A DNA stretch of 9,295 bases from an uncultured Peptococcaceae bacterium (GCA_902462325.1 CABQBF010000100.1:1-9295), one strand, 5' to 3'; shown: positions 1 to 6,373, counted from the stretch's first letter. The notes: a model not told the origin generated them from the sequence alone. Program-made: numbers and translations.

Positions 1-762
1 TTTGTAGGCATTGGGCAGGTGGTGCGCACCGTTTTGGTGGAATATGCCCACATGGATTTTGGCTCGGTAGATATTGCCGGGCTGATTTATTTTATTTGTA
101 ATGTGCCGTTATTTATTCTGGCTTTTCATTCCTTAGGCCGAGGATTTTTCATCAAGACGGTAGTTTGTGTTGTTGCTCAGACTATTTTCCTGACAGTCAT
201 CAAAAGTCCAACGGTTCCCATCATCGAAGAACCGCTGACAGCTTGCTTTATCGGCGGTATCATTGCCGGCTGGGGCGTAGGGATTACGTTGAAAAATGGC
301 GCTTCCGGCGGCGGACAGGATATTTTGGGTGTATATTTCACCAAGAAAATGAAAAATTTCAGTGTTGGCAAAATGAGCTTGATTATCAATTTTATGGTGT
401 ATGCGGTCTGCGCACTGCTTTTTGATTTATCCATCGTTATTTATTCGGTGATTTACACTGCCATTTTATCCATTGTGCTGGATAAAACCCATTCGCAAAA
501 TATTTTAACAGAAGTGAATATCTATACCAAAACCAAATCCGTGGAAATCCGGCAGTTTATTTTAGAGCAGATGGGTCGGGGCAGCACCTATTGGGAAGCC
601 AAGGGCGGCTTTACCGATTCGGATACCTCTGTGATTTGTACCATCGTTTCCAAATATGAGGTAACACAGCTTTTGCGTCATATCCGCAGCATTGATGAGA
701 GCGCCTTTGTGGTAATCAAAGAGCATGTTGATGTAGACGGCAACTTTTTTAAGAAGCTGTAA
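1..762 (+). CDS. YitT family membrane protein (DUF2179), 5' end cut off by window edge
   Basis: The reading frame is open from base 1, so the true start lies outside the window; 253 residues are visible and roughly the first 30-50 residues of a usual 280-300 residue YitT protein are missing. The visible part has several hydrophobic membrane segments (for example the stretches around bases 79-135, 160-200, 235-290 and 380-475). A glycine-rich segment near bases 295-325 (NGASGGGQD) is typical of the family. The soluble C-terminal DUF2179 domain covers about the last 85 residues and includes GRGSTYWEAKGGFT and a final I-K-E-H-V-D-V-D-G run. YitT proteins are widespread in Bacillota and their transport or signalling role is not established. 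The gene ends in a hairpin shared with the converging XRE gene. Family assignment is secure; function is unknown. Confidence 0.9.
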   Translation, partial: FVGIGQVVRTVLVEYAHMDFGSVDIAGLIYFICNVPLFILAFHSLGRGFFIKTVVCVVAQTIFLTVIKSPTVPIIEEPLTACFIGGIIAGWGVGITLKNGASGGGQDILGVYFTKKMKNFSVGKMSLIINFMVYAVCALLFDLSIVIYSVIYTAILSIVLDKTHSQNILTEVNIYTKTKSVEIRQFILEQMGRGSTYWEAKGGFTDSDTSVICTIVSKYEVTQLLRHIRSIDESAFVVIKEHVDVDGNFFKKL

Positions 763-835
763 TTGGCGAAATGCTGATGATAGCCTTTTATTCCCATGGA
801 AAACTCTATCAGATTCCGCGAAGATAAGGGAAACA

Positions 836-880
836 AAAGCCATTTCCAGGCAAAGTTATTTTGGAGATGGCTTTTTTGTT
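836..880. terminator. Bidirectional intrinsic terminator between YitT and XRE genes
   Basis: AAAGCCATTTCC (836-847) pairs with GGAGATGGCTTT (863-874) over 11 of 12 positions, with a 15-base loop. A run of six T (872-877) follows on the plus strand. Read on the minus strand the stem is followed by GGCTTTTGTTT, so it can serve both converging genes. The XRE stop codon (856-858) lies inside the loop, so the right arm is coding sequence for the last XRE residues (the KKPSP region). Confidence 0.85.
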
Positions 881-1212
881 TGTCTGGAGCAATCATACAG
901 CCCCTGCAGATAAGCAAGGGCGCGCGCCTGATTCAGGTTGTCCAAGCTGTCGAATAGCTCCAGCAGTGTTTGTTGTTGGTTGGTTAACTGCTGCGCTGTA
1001 AACGGTTTGCGCAGATCGGAAAGGCCCATAATATAATCAATGCTGGCGTGAAAAATATGAGACATACGAACTAACGCCGCAAAACTGGGATAATGGCGGC
1101 CATTCTCATAGGCGCTGACCGTTTCCTGCGAAACCTCCAGCTCCGTACTAAGCCGGATTTGCGTCATGTGAACCTCTTCTCTCAACTCTCGGATGCGATT
1201 TGCCAAATTCAT
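856..1212 (-). CDS. XRE-family helix-turn-helix transcriptional regulator
   Basis: A protein of about 118 residues. The N-terminal 60 residues form a Cro/C1-type HTH: RIRELREE at 6-13, MTQIRLSTEL at 16-25, and the recognition helix and following turn SQETVSAYENGRHYPS at 28-43. A second, charged helical segment at about 72-107 may mediate dimerisation. Three starts are possible: GTG at 1215, ATG at 1212 and TTG at 1206. The Shine-Dalgarno-like AGAGGTGAT overlaps the GTG and ATG codons and sits about 8 bases before the TTG, so TTG (protein starting MANRIRELREE) may be the real start; ATG is given here as the conventional choice. The gene is divergent from the LytTR gene, and XRE proteins encoded this way often repress their own and the neighbouring promoter. 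The target here is inference. Confidence 0.88.
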   Translation of the reverse strand: MNLANRIRELREEVHMTQIRLSTELEVSQETVSAYENGRHYPSFAALVRMSHIFHASIDYIMGLSDLRKPFTAQQLTNQQQTLLELFDSLDNLNQARALAYLQGLYDCSRQTKKPSPK

Positions 1213-1240
1213 CACCTCTATGACATCATACAGGTTATAA

Positions 1241-1269
1241 TTGTATTTTTTAGTGTTTCATGCTATAAT
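1241..1269 (+). promoter_or_regulatory. Predicted SigA-type extended -10 promoter for the LytTR gene
   Basis: A perfect extended -10 (TGCTATAAT, with TATAAT at 1264-1269) lies 17 bases after a weak -35, TTGTAT (1241-1246). Transcription would begin near 1276, leaving a leader of about 90 bases before the ATG at 1365. Confidence 0.6.
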
Positions 1270-1280
1270 TATTATTAGTT

Positions 1281-1309
1281 ATTATAGTAATTAATATGTG
1301 TTAAAATTG
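1281..1309 (-). promoter_or_regulatory. Possible promoter for the XRE gene
   Basis: On the minus strand TATAAT occurs at 1286-1281. The -35 position (1309-1304, CAATTT) is poor. If used, it faces the LytTR promoter and the two start points nearly coincide, so the two transcripts would interfere with each other. Confidence 0.3.
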
Positions 1310-1364
1310 TATTTTGTAGAAGAGAATGGATTGGCATAAATTATAGAAATTGACAGGTGAAACC

Positions 1365-2072
1365 ATGAAAATCGCAATTTGCAGCAACCAGAATGAACGC
1401 CGCACAATCAAACAATGGCTGCGTATGTATGCAGAAACAGAACATGTAGCAATTACTGTCTTTCAACGAATGGAGCAGTTATTGGCCGCTTATCAGCAGC
1501 AAGTTTATTATGATTTGATTTTTTTGGCCTGGCCGGAAAAATTAGAACTGATACGGCAGTTACGGCAGAAGGATGGGGATGCGTTGCTGGTTTTGTTAGC
1601 CGACGTGCAGCAGGATTTGCTGCCGGCTTTTGAGATGGGCGTGTTGACTTGTCTGCAGCGTCCGTTAAAGGAATCGGCGGTGGCGAGCGTATACGGCCGC
1701 TGCAGAGAATTGTTTTTACAACGAAATCAGGAATTTGCTCTGACGGTATGCAATACCGACGGACAAAAGGAAGAAAGAATCTTTGCCACCCGCGAGATAC
1801 TCTATATTGAGAGCCGTTTGCGCAAGGTTTATATTCACACCATAGACCAGCAGCAATATGCATGTTATGGACGTATTTCGGTACTGGAACAGAGTTTACA
1901 AACAAGCGGTTTTTTCCGCGCCCACAAAAGTTGTCTGGTCAATTTGCGTTATATCTGTTATATTGGTGTAGATAAGATTGGATTGGTGTCTTCTGGGGGA
2001 CACCCTGTGGTGTCGCTGCCTTTATCCCGGCGCAAACGGGATATGCTGAAAGAGGCTGTGCAAATAAGATAA
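1365..2072 (+). CDS. LytTR-family response regulator with a degenerate receiver domain
   Basis: A 235-residue cytoplasmic DNA-binding regulator. ATG at 1365 is chosen over the upstream in-frame TTG (1350) because AGGTGA lies 4 bases before it. Residues 1-115 have the fold pattern of a CheY-like receiver, but the usual acidic pair after the first strand (as in ICDD) is S7-N8. The phospho-acceptor Asp expected after LIFL is A55, and the conserved Lys before Pro is R99. Residues 135-232 are a good LytTR domain (ILYIES, FFRAHKSCLVNL, SLPLSRR), which in this family binds direct repeats in promoters. No histidine kinase gene is adjacent. I infer that the protein acts without phosphorylation. The exporter gene lies 96 bases downstream and may be a target. 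The order of receiver and LytTR resembles AgrA, LytR and VirR. Confidence 0.9.
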   Translation: MKIAICSNQNERRTIKQWLRMYAETEHVAITVFQRMEQLLAAYQQQVYYDLIFLAWPEKLELIRQLRQKDGDALLVLLADVQQDLLPAFEMGVLTCLQRPLKESAVASVYGRCRELFLQRNQEFALTVCNTDGQKEERIFATREILYIESRLRKVYIHTIDQQQYACYGRISVLEQSLQTSGFFRAHKSCLVNLRYICYIGVDKIGLVSSGGHPVVSLPLSRRKRDMLKEAVQIR

Positions 2073-2093
2073 ATATTTGTCCCATAAAAAATG

Positions 2094-2122
2094 ATAGCAT
2101 TTTGCGCAAAGTGTACTATAAT
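2094..2122 (+). promoter_or_regulatory. Predicted promoter of the MATE exporter gene
   Basis: A perfect TATAAT (2117-2122) has the weak -35 ATAGCA (2094-2099) 17 bases before it. The start of transcription would be near 2129, giving a leader of about 40 bases. A palindrome occupies most of the spacer, which fits a regulated promoter. Confidence 0.5.
2098..2113. promoter_or_regulatory. Operator-like palindrome in the MATE promoter spacer
   Basis: CATTTTGCGCAAAGTG is symmetric at 7 of 8 base pairs around its centre, with a perfect TTTGCGCAAA core (2101-2110). It lies between the predicted -35 and -10 boxes, a common place for a repressor or MerR-like activator to act. No regulator is assigned. 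Confidence 0.4.
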
Positions 2123-2168
2123 AGAGATTGTCTTTTTAGAATTGGTTGCAGAAAAGGGGCGCTCGATT

Positions 2169-3506
2169 ATGCGGGACTTAACACAAGGCAATATTACATC
2201 GATTTTGCTGCGCTTTGCCATTCCTATTGTTTTTTCAAGGGTCTTTCAGCTATGCTATAGTTTGGCCGACACCCGGATTATCGGCGGCGCTCTGGGCGAT
2301 TCTTCCTTAGCGGCCATCAGTGCCTCCAGTACCTTTTATCAATTATTACTGACCTTCATTACTGGCCTGACCAGCGGCTTTGCCATTGTGGTGGCCCGGT
2401 ATTTTGGCGCTCACGATGAACGGCCTTTCCGGCAGGCTGTGGCTGGTACCTTTTTCCTGGGCGCGATGATTGGTTTGGGTTTGACAGCGCTCAGCTTGTT
2501 GTTTCTGCCTTGGATGCTACAGATTTTGAATATTGACGCCGTCTTATTGCCAGAAAGCCGTACCTATATTCAAATTGTATTGTTTGGATTGATTTTAGCG
2601 GCGTTATATAACCTTTGCTCCGGTGTGCTGTACGGTGTGGGGGATTCGCTTACACCGCTGATTTTTCTGATTATCAGCACCATGGGCAATATTGGTTTAG
2701 ATATTTTGTTTGTGATGGTACTGCCCTGGGGCGTGGCTGGTGCGGCAATAGGTACGGTGTTGGCGCAGGGCGTTGCGGCTGTAGGTTGCCTGCTTTATAT
2801 GTTGATTCATTATCCGGTTTTACGGCTGCAAAGGGCTGATTTTGCTGTGGAGCGGGACATCACTGCCGATTTGTTAAAAACAGGCTTTTCCTGCGGATTG
2901 ATGCAGTCCATGATTAGTTTGGGCTCTCTCACCTTGCAAATTACCATCAACGGCTTGGGCGAAACCTATATTGTGGCTCAAACAGCAGCCCGCCGCATTT
3001 CGGAAATTTTGATGATGCCCTTTTTGGCTTTGGCCAGCGCTGTGGGTACCTTTACCAGTCAGAATCTAGGCTCTGGCAAGTTGCAGCGAGTACGGGCCGG
3101 TTATCAGCAATCCATTGTGCTGCTGTGGATTTGGTGTGCCGTGGTGCTGGTGATTTCCTACACCATTTCGCCTCGGTTGATACGGCTCATCACTGCTACC
3201 CAATCGCAGGCTGTGGTAGATGCCGCTACGCTGTATCTGCATGTGGATACGCTGTTCTACTTTACATTGCCGCTAATTATCGTTAGTCGCCAAACGCTGC
3301 AAAGTCTGGGCGACCAGATTATACCGGTGATTTCCAGCGGCATCGAATGCGTGGGAAAAGTGGTTATCGCCTTTACATTGGCCCGTCAAATTGGCTATAT
3401 GGGCATTATTCTGGCTGAGCCGATTGTGTGGTTCCTTATGGTAATTCCGCTGTTGATAAGCCTGAAAAAACGGATGCCGCCGGCAGAAGTGCAAAAAGCT
3501 AAATAA
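2169..3506 (+). CDS. MATE-family efflux transporter
   Basis: A 445-residue, very hydrophobic protein with about 12 predicted membrane segments, the usual size and topology for MATE (multidrug and toxic compound extrusion) proteins, which exchange Na+ or H+ for organic cations, drugs or metabolites. The opening MRDLTQGNITSILLRFAIPI is the typical N-terminus of the bacterial NorM/DinF-like group (TxGNI...LL.FAIP). The mid-region GVLYGVGDSLTPL and the second-half SGKLQRVRAGYQQS are also characteristic. The frame is open back to 2091, but ATG at 2169 is chosen because the family N-terminus starts there and AAAAGGGG lies about 9 bases before it. It has its own predicted promoter and ends 11 bases before a terminator shared with the converging menA-like gene. 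The substrate cannot be told from sequence. Confidence 0.93.
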   Translation: MRDLTQGNITSILLRFAIPIVFSRVFQLCYSLADTRIIGGALGDSSLAAISASSTFYQLLLTFITGLTSGFAIVVARYFGAHDERPFRQAVAGTFFLGAMIGLGLTALSLLFLPWMLQILNIDAVLLPESRTYIQIVLFGLILAALYNLCSGVLYGVGDSLTPLIFLIISTMGNIGLDILFVMVLPWGVAGAAIGTVLAQGVAAVGCLLYMLIHYPVLRLQRADFAVERDITADLLKTGFSCGLMQSMISLGSLTLQITINGLGETYIVAQTAARRISEILMMPFLALASAVGTFTSQNLGSGKLQRVRAGYQQSIVLLWIWCAVVLVISYTISPRLIRLITATQSQAVVDAATLYLHVDTLFYFTLPLIIVSRQTLQSLGDQIIPVISSGIECVGKVVIAFTLARQIGYMGIILAEPIVWFLMVIPLLISLKKRMPPAEVQKAK

Positions 3507-3517
3507 ATTGCATTAGA

Positions 3518-3580
3518 AAAAGCTGTTTTCCTTACGCAGCATGGCGTTTGGACAACAGCTTTTGTGTGTTTCCTTTTTGT
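3518..3580. terminator. Bidirectional intrinsic terminator between MATE and UbiA genes
   Basis: AAAAGCTGTTTTCC (3518-3531) pairs with GGACAACAGCTTTT (3550-3563) at 13 of 14 positions, with an 18-base loop. The plus side is followed by TGTGTGTTTCCTTTTT. The minus side reads AACAGCTTTTTC. It can therefore end both converging transcripts. Confidence 0.88.
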
Positions 3581-3604
3581 ACTCTCAAAGCGGTTTTACC
3601 ATTT

Positions 3605-4510
3605 CTATACTGCTGGCAAAAAGGCTTCTAGCAGCAGGCCGACAGCCAGTCCTAAGCCAAAGAGAGTGTTGGTTTTGGATACCAGGAGCATGGCGGGCAT
3701 CATCTGCTTGGGCTGTTGCCCCTCCGGACGAAACCGTTCGACAGCCTGACGGGCAGTAGGAATGCTGAAATAGGAAGCCAACAGCCAAACCTGATGGCCG
3801 CCTAAAAGGATTAAACCGGCAATCCACAGATAACAGAAAGCAAACATAATCGACAAAAACTGCACCGATTTTTTATGGCCCAGCAAAATAACCAGCGTAT
3901 GCCGCCCGTTGGCAGCATCGCCCACCCGGTCTCGAATGTTGTTGCCGGTAAGAATCAGACCAATCAGCACAGCTACCGGGAAAGAGATGGCAACGGTGTG
4001 CCAGCTAACGTAACCGGTTTGGATAAAGAAGGCAATACAAATTACACCGGTACCTAAAAATCCGCCGGCAAACAGCTCGCCGAAAGGAGAGGCTGAAATG
4101 GGGAAGGGACCGCCGGTGTACAGATACCCGATTAACATACAAAAAGCGCCGATTAAGAGCAAATACCAACTGCTATTGGCACAGATATAGATACCCAATA
4201 GCGCGGCCAGGCCGTAAAAACTCAGCGCCATACCCATTACAAAGCGGGGGGAAGCGCCGTCATGGACAATGGTGCCGCCGATGCCGACCGAGTCTTTGGT
4301 GTCCAACCCCCGTACATAGTCATAATATTCATTAAATAGGTTGGTGGCTACTTGAATGGCGCAGCTAGCTAGCAGCATGGCCAAAAACAGCCCAAAGCGC
4401 AGGTTGTGCCGACAGGAAAACGCATACATACTGCCCACCAGCACTGGTACCAGCGAGGCTGTCAGCGTATGAGGACGCAGCAAGCGCCACCAGAAATCAA
4501 AATTTTTCAT
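3605..4510 (-). CDS. menA: UbiA-family prenyltransferase, MenA-like (1,4-dihydroxy-2-naphthoate polyprenyltransferase)
   Basis: A 301-residue integral membrane protein with about eight to nine hydrophobic segments. UbiA enzymes join a polyprenyl diphosphate to an aromatic acceptor; MenA makes demethylmenaquinone from 1,4-dihydroxy-2-naphthoate in the membrane. Both Mg-diphosphate binding motifs are present: the first is N60-x3-D64-x5-D70 (NEYYDYVRGLD), and the second is N190-N191-x-R193-D194-x3-D198 followed by GRHTL. The NNIRD...D...GR.TL pattern and the opening WWRLLRPHTLTASLVP are typical of MenA rather than UbiA. ATG at 4510 is preceded by AAAGGA at 9 bases. No other menaquinone genes are visible here, so the acceptor is inferred from family resemblance. 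A related UbiA subfamily with another acceptor is possible. Confidence 0.87.
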   Translation of the reverse strand: MKNFDFWWRLLRPHTLTASLVPVLVGSMYAFSCRHNLRFGLFLAMLLASCAIQVATNLFNEYYDYVRGLDTKDSVGIGGTIVHDGASPRFVMGMALSFYGLAALLGIYICANSSWYLLLIGAFCMLIGYLYTGGPFPISASPFGELFAGGFLGTGVICIAFFIQTGYVSWHTVAISFPVAVLIGLILTGNNIRDRVGDAANGRHTLVILLGHKKSVQFLSIMFAFCYLWIAGLILLGGHQVWLLASYFSIPTARQAVERFRPEGQQPKQMMPAMLLVSKTNTLFGLGLAVGLLLEAFLPAV

Positions 4511-4546
4511 GGTGCAAAATCCTTTCTATGTGGTGATACTTTATTC

Positions 4547-4575
4547 AGTATAAGACATCTGAAATGGGGAAGCAA
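4547..4575 (-). promoter_or_regulatory. Predicted promoter of the menA-like gene
   Basis: On the minus strand TTGCTT (4575-4570) and TATACT (4552-4547) are separated by exactly 17 bases. The leader before the ATG would be about 30 bases. Confidence 0.55.
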
Positions 4576-4676
4576 GCGCCATTTGTTTTATCGTACAGAT
4601 TTTTAAACAAAATAGCTGTCCCGTGTGGAAACATGGTGAATAGAAATGTCTCTTCCTTAGACTGGAACAATTCAAT

Positions 4677-4705
4677 TAGACTTTTTCCTGCTGACGTGGT
4701 ACAAT
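4677..4705 (+). promoter_or_regulatory. Predicted promoter of lgt
   Basis: TACAAT (4700-4705) follows a moderate -35 TAGACT (4677-4682) by 17 bases. TTAGACT also occurs at 4657-4663, 19 bases before the copy at 4676-4682. The rest of the 226-base gap between menA and lgt holds only the menA promoter and weak inverted repeats. Confidence 0.45.
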
Positions 4706-4736
4706 AGGCTGAAAGTTGTTGAGGGAGGCTGTTTGC

Positions 4737-5507
4737 ATGAACATAAATCCGGTGGCGTTTTCTTTAGGGCCGATTACGGTGCGCTGGTACGGGCTGTTAA
4801 TTGCCACGGCCATGCTGATTGCGGCGGTGGGCGGCTGTAAGATGATGCGGAAAGCAGGCATTAACGAGGATGATTTTTTGACAATCTTTATGGTGACCAT
4901 TGTGGCAGCTATTTTAGGGGCTCGGATCTACTATGTTATTTTTGAGCTGCCTTATTATATCCAGCATCCAGATGAGATCATTGCCATCTGGCATGGCGGA
5001 TTGGCGGTCCATGGCGGGTTGCTTGCCGGCGTGGCATCCATTTATTTAGGTTGCCGTCATTATAAGATTTCTTTTTGGCAGTTTACAGACATTATGGCGC
5101 CTTTTATGATTTTGGGCCAAGCCATTGGGCGTTGGGGGAATTTCTTTAATCAGGAAGCATATGGTTATGAAGTGGACCCGGCGGCAGTGCCTTGGGCGAT
5201 GTGGATTGACGGCGCTTATCGCCATCCTACGTTTTTATATGAATCCTGCTGGGACTTGTTGGTGTTTTTCGTGCTGTTGTGGCTGGCGCGGCAGGCTTGG
5301 GTGCGGCGCGGTGAGATTGCCCTTGGCTATCTGATGCTCTATTCCATGGGCCGCGTGGTTGTGGAGGGCTTTCGCACCGACAGTTTAATGCTGGGGCCGT
5401 TGCGCATGGCGCAGGTGATGAGTCTGGTATTGTTTGTAGGCGCTTTGTTGGTATTGTTTTACCGGCGCAAAACAGGCAAGGCAGAGCTGCGGACGGGCAA
5501 AGAATAA
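4737..5507 (+). CDS. lgt: Prolipoprotein diacylglyceryl transferase
   Basis: A 256-residue membrane enzyme that moves diacylglycerol from phosphatidylglycerol to the lipobox cysteine of prelipoproteins, the first step of lipoprotein maturation. The Lgt signature GRWGNFFNQEAYG is at 131-143, with R132, N135 and E140. Other conserved stretches are HGGLAVHGG at 86-94, HPTFLYES at 163-170, and R206...E210...R213-TD near the C-terminus, matching essential arginine and glutamate positions known in the family. About seven hydrophobic segments are present, as expected. ATG at 4737 is preferred to the in-frame TTG at 4716 because GGGAGG lies 8 bases upstream and MNINPVAFSLGPITVRWYG is the usual N-terminus. 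The gene appears to be transcribed alone and ends before a strong terminator. Confidence 0.96.
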   Translation: MNINPVAFSLGPITVRWYGLLIATAMLIAAVGGCKMMRKAGINEDDFLTIFMVTIVAAILGARIYYVIFELPYYIQHPDEIIAIWHGGLAVHGGLLAGVASIYLGCRHYKISFWQFTDIMAPFMILGQAIGRWGNFFNQEAYGYEVDPAAVPWAMWIDGAYRHPTFLYESCWDLLVFFVLLWLARQAWVRRGEIALGYLMLYSMGRVVVEGFRTDSLMLGPLRMAQVMSLVLFVGALLVLFYRRKTGKAELRTGKE

Positions 5508-5542
5508 TGCATTGAGAAGAATTGTTTGAAAAGCGAGTGAAG

Positions 5543-5592
5543 AATAAGACCGCTGCAGCAGGCAAAGTGCCGTTGTGCGGTCTTATTTTTTA
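5543..5592 (+). terminator. Intrinsic terminator after lgt
   Basis: AATAAGACCGC (5543-5553) pairs perfectly with GCGGTCTTATT (5577-5587), followed by a T-rich tail. A small inner GGC/GCC pairing can form in the 23-base loop. Confidence 0.9.
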
Positions 5593-5607
5593 TAGATAGC
5601 CTTTGCA

Positions 5608-5685
5608 TACAATATAACGAAAAATTTTTTTCAAAATTGTGCAGAAAAGATTTGATACTAACAAAATTTTGAGGTACAATATAAC
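5608..5685. repeat. Direct repeat TACAATATAAC upstream of the 91-residue protein gene
   Basis: The 11-mer TACAATATAAC occurs at 5608-5618 and 5675-5685, starts 67 bases apart. The downstream copy contains the predicted -10 box. The upstream copy has no good -35 partner and may be chance or a protein site. Confidence 0.35.
5652..5680 (+). promoter_or_regulatory. Strong predicted SigA promoter for the 91-residue protein gene
   Basis: TTGATA (5652-5657) and TACAAT (5675-5680) are separated by 17 bases, each one mismatch from consensus. The start would be near 5687, giving a 40-base leader with AAGGAGG. Confidence 0.75.
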
Positions 5686-5726
5686 CATAAATATATTTGA
5701 TATGTAAGAAAAAGGAGGTTTTGCCT

Positions 5727-6002
5727 ATGTTTGCGTGGAATCGGGCGGAGGCGCTGGTCACCTTGTCCTTAGATTATTATCTGCGTGTGCGAGCAGTGCT
5801 GAATCAAAATCATATCCGGCTACAGAGCAAGCAGATTCCGGTACAGCAGAAAGCACAGCATCGTGATAGCGATGATATGCTGCAGCGCCCTATGACAGAA
5901 TATTATATTTATGTGCATAAGGAAGATTTGCAGCGGGCATTGGATTTGATCCATGCTTTGGGGCCAGAGCAGAAGTATCTGCACAAAGGTCTGACATGGT
6001 AA
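5727..6002 (+). CDS. Small hypothetical protein (91 residues), DUF2007-like pattern
   Basis: ATG at 5727 is fixed by a full AAGGAGG 8 bases upstream and a strong promoter, so this is very likely a real, well-expressed gene. The protein is soluble, with no signal peptide or membrane segment. Residues 9-32 (ALVTLSLDYYLRVRAVLNQNHI) look like a strand followed by a helix. A polar, probably flexible segment spans about 36-56. The end, YYIYVHKEDLQRALDLIHAL at 59-78, is strand then helix. This layout resembles short clostridial proteins with a ...YYIYVHKKD..KA..LI ending and, more loosely, DUF2007 (putative signal-transducing) proteins. I make that link from memory of the pattern, so it is tentative and no function is claimed. 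It stands alone between terminators. Confidence 0.8.
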   Translation: MFAWNRAEALVTLSLDYYLRVRAVLNQNHIRLQSKQIPVQQKAQHRDSDDMLQRPMTEYYIYVHKEDLQRALDLIHALGPEQKYLHKGLTW

Positions 6003-6087
6003 TCCTAAGGCGTGGAGAGACAATGAGGGAGGGACCTTCCGCTTTGGTGGACAGTCTGATACGGAAAAACAAAATAAGCGAAACAAT

Positions 6088-6142
6088 AAAAGGATTGCGC
6101 TGAGGCCCCATGTTGATGGAGGCAGGTGGCAATCCTTTTTAT
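6088..6142 (+). terminator. Intrinsic terminator after the 91-residue protein gene
   Basis: AAAAGGATTGC (6088-6098) pairs perfectly with GCAATCCTTTT (6129-6139) around a 30-base loop, then TATTTATAT. The minus side also ends in CCTTTTATTG, so weak activity the other way is possible. The stretch 6143-6225 beyond it shows nothing I recognise. Confidence 0.85.
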
Positions 6143-6225
6143 TTATATAGCGTCAAGTTCAAGTTAATTGCCAGAGCAGGGGCGCTGTCGGATATGCTTA
6201 TGTTTGTTTTTCAGTGGTTCACGTT

Positions 6226-6273
6226 ATTTAAAAAGCAAAAGGCCGCATAACAGGCAAGATTCCTGTTATGCGG
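6226..6273 (-). terminator. Terminator of the tRNA-Pro transcript
   Basis: CCGCATAACAGG (6243-6254) and CCTGTTATGCGG (6262-6273) form a perfect 12-bp stem with a 7-base loop. Read on the minus strand it is followed by CCTTTTGCTTTTT. It begins about 15 bases after the tRNA 3' end. Confidence 0.92.
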
Positions 6274-6287
6274 TTCTTTGTTTATAA

Positions 6288-6361
6288 TCGGGACGACACG
6301 ATTTGAACGTGCGACCTCTACAACCCCAATGTAGCACTCTACCAAACTGAGCCACGCCCCG
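6288..6361 (-). tRNA. tRNA-Pro (anticodon GGG)
   Basis: The minus strand folds into a full cloverleaf. The acceptor stem is CGGGGCG with CGTCCCG (one G-U pair). The D arm is GCTC...GAGT with AGTTTGGTA in the loop. The anticodon stem is CTACA/TGTAG with loop TTGGGGT, which puts GGG at positions 34-36 (bases 6327-6325) and G at 37, as is usual for proline tRNA. The variable loop is AGGTC, and the T arm is GCACG-TTCGAAT-CGTGT. The discriminator base is A (6288). No CCA is encoded, so it is added after transcription. It reads CCC and CCU codons. The gene is solitary, with its own promoter and terminator. Confidence 0.96.
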
Positions 6362-6373
6362 AGAACAAGTAAT

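Larger units (their letters stand above)
1239..1319. repeat. Direct repeat AATTGTATTTT(T/G)TAG in the divergent XRE/LytTR region
   Basis: AATTGTATTTTTTAG at 1239-1253 recurs as AATTGTATTTTGTAG at 1305-1319, 14 of 15 bases identical, with starts 66 bases apart. The two copies flank the predicted promoter -10 boxes. The left copy contains the -35 box of the LytTR promoter. This could be a pair of operator half-sites for the XRE or LytTR protein, but the region is very AT-rich, so chance is a real alternative. Confidence 0.4.

Noticed and set aside
4581..4636. An inverted repeat (TTTGTTT...AAACAAA, 4582-4611) and a small hairpin CCGTGT-GGAA-ACATGG (4621-4636) between menA and lgt.
   Set aside because: Both are short, lie upstream of the predicted promoters of both genes, and are probably not transcribed. 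AT-rich DNA gives such repeats often.
5227..5565. A 112-codon frame antisense to the end of lgt.
   Set aside because: Proline- and arginine-rich composition typical of an antisense shadow. The lgt signature residues show that the plus strand is the coding one.
6288..6361. The tRNA-Pro gene considered as an integration (att) site for a mobile element.
   Set aside because: No integrase gene, no repeated tRNA 3' end and no change in gene content are visible nearby.
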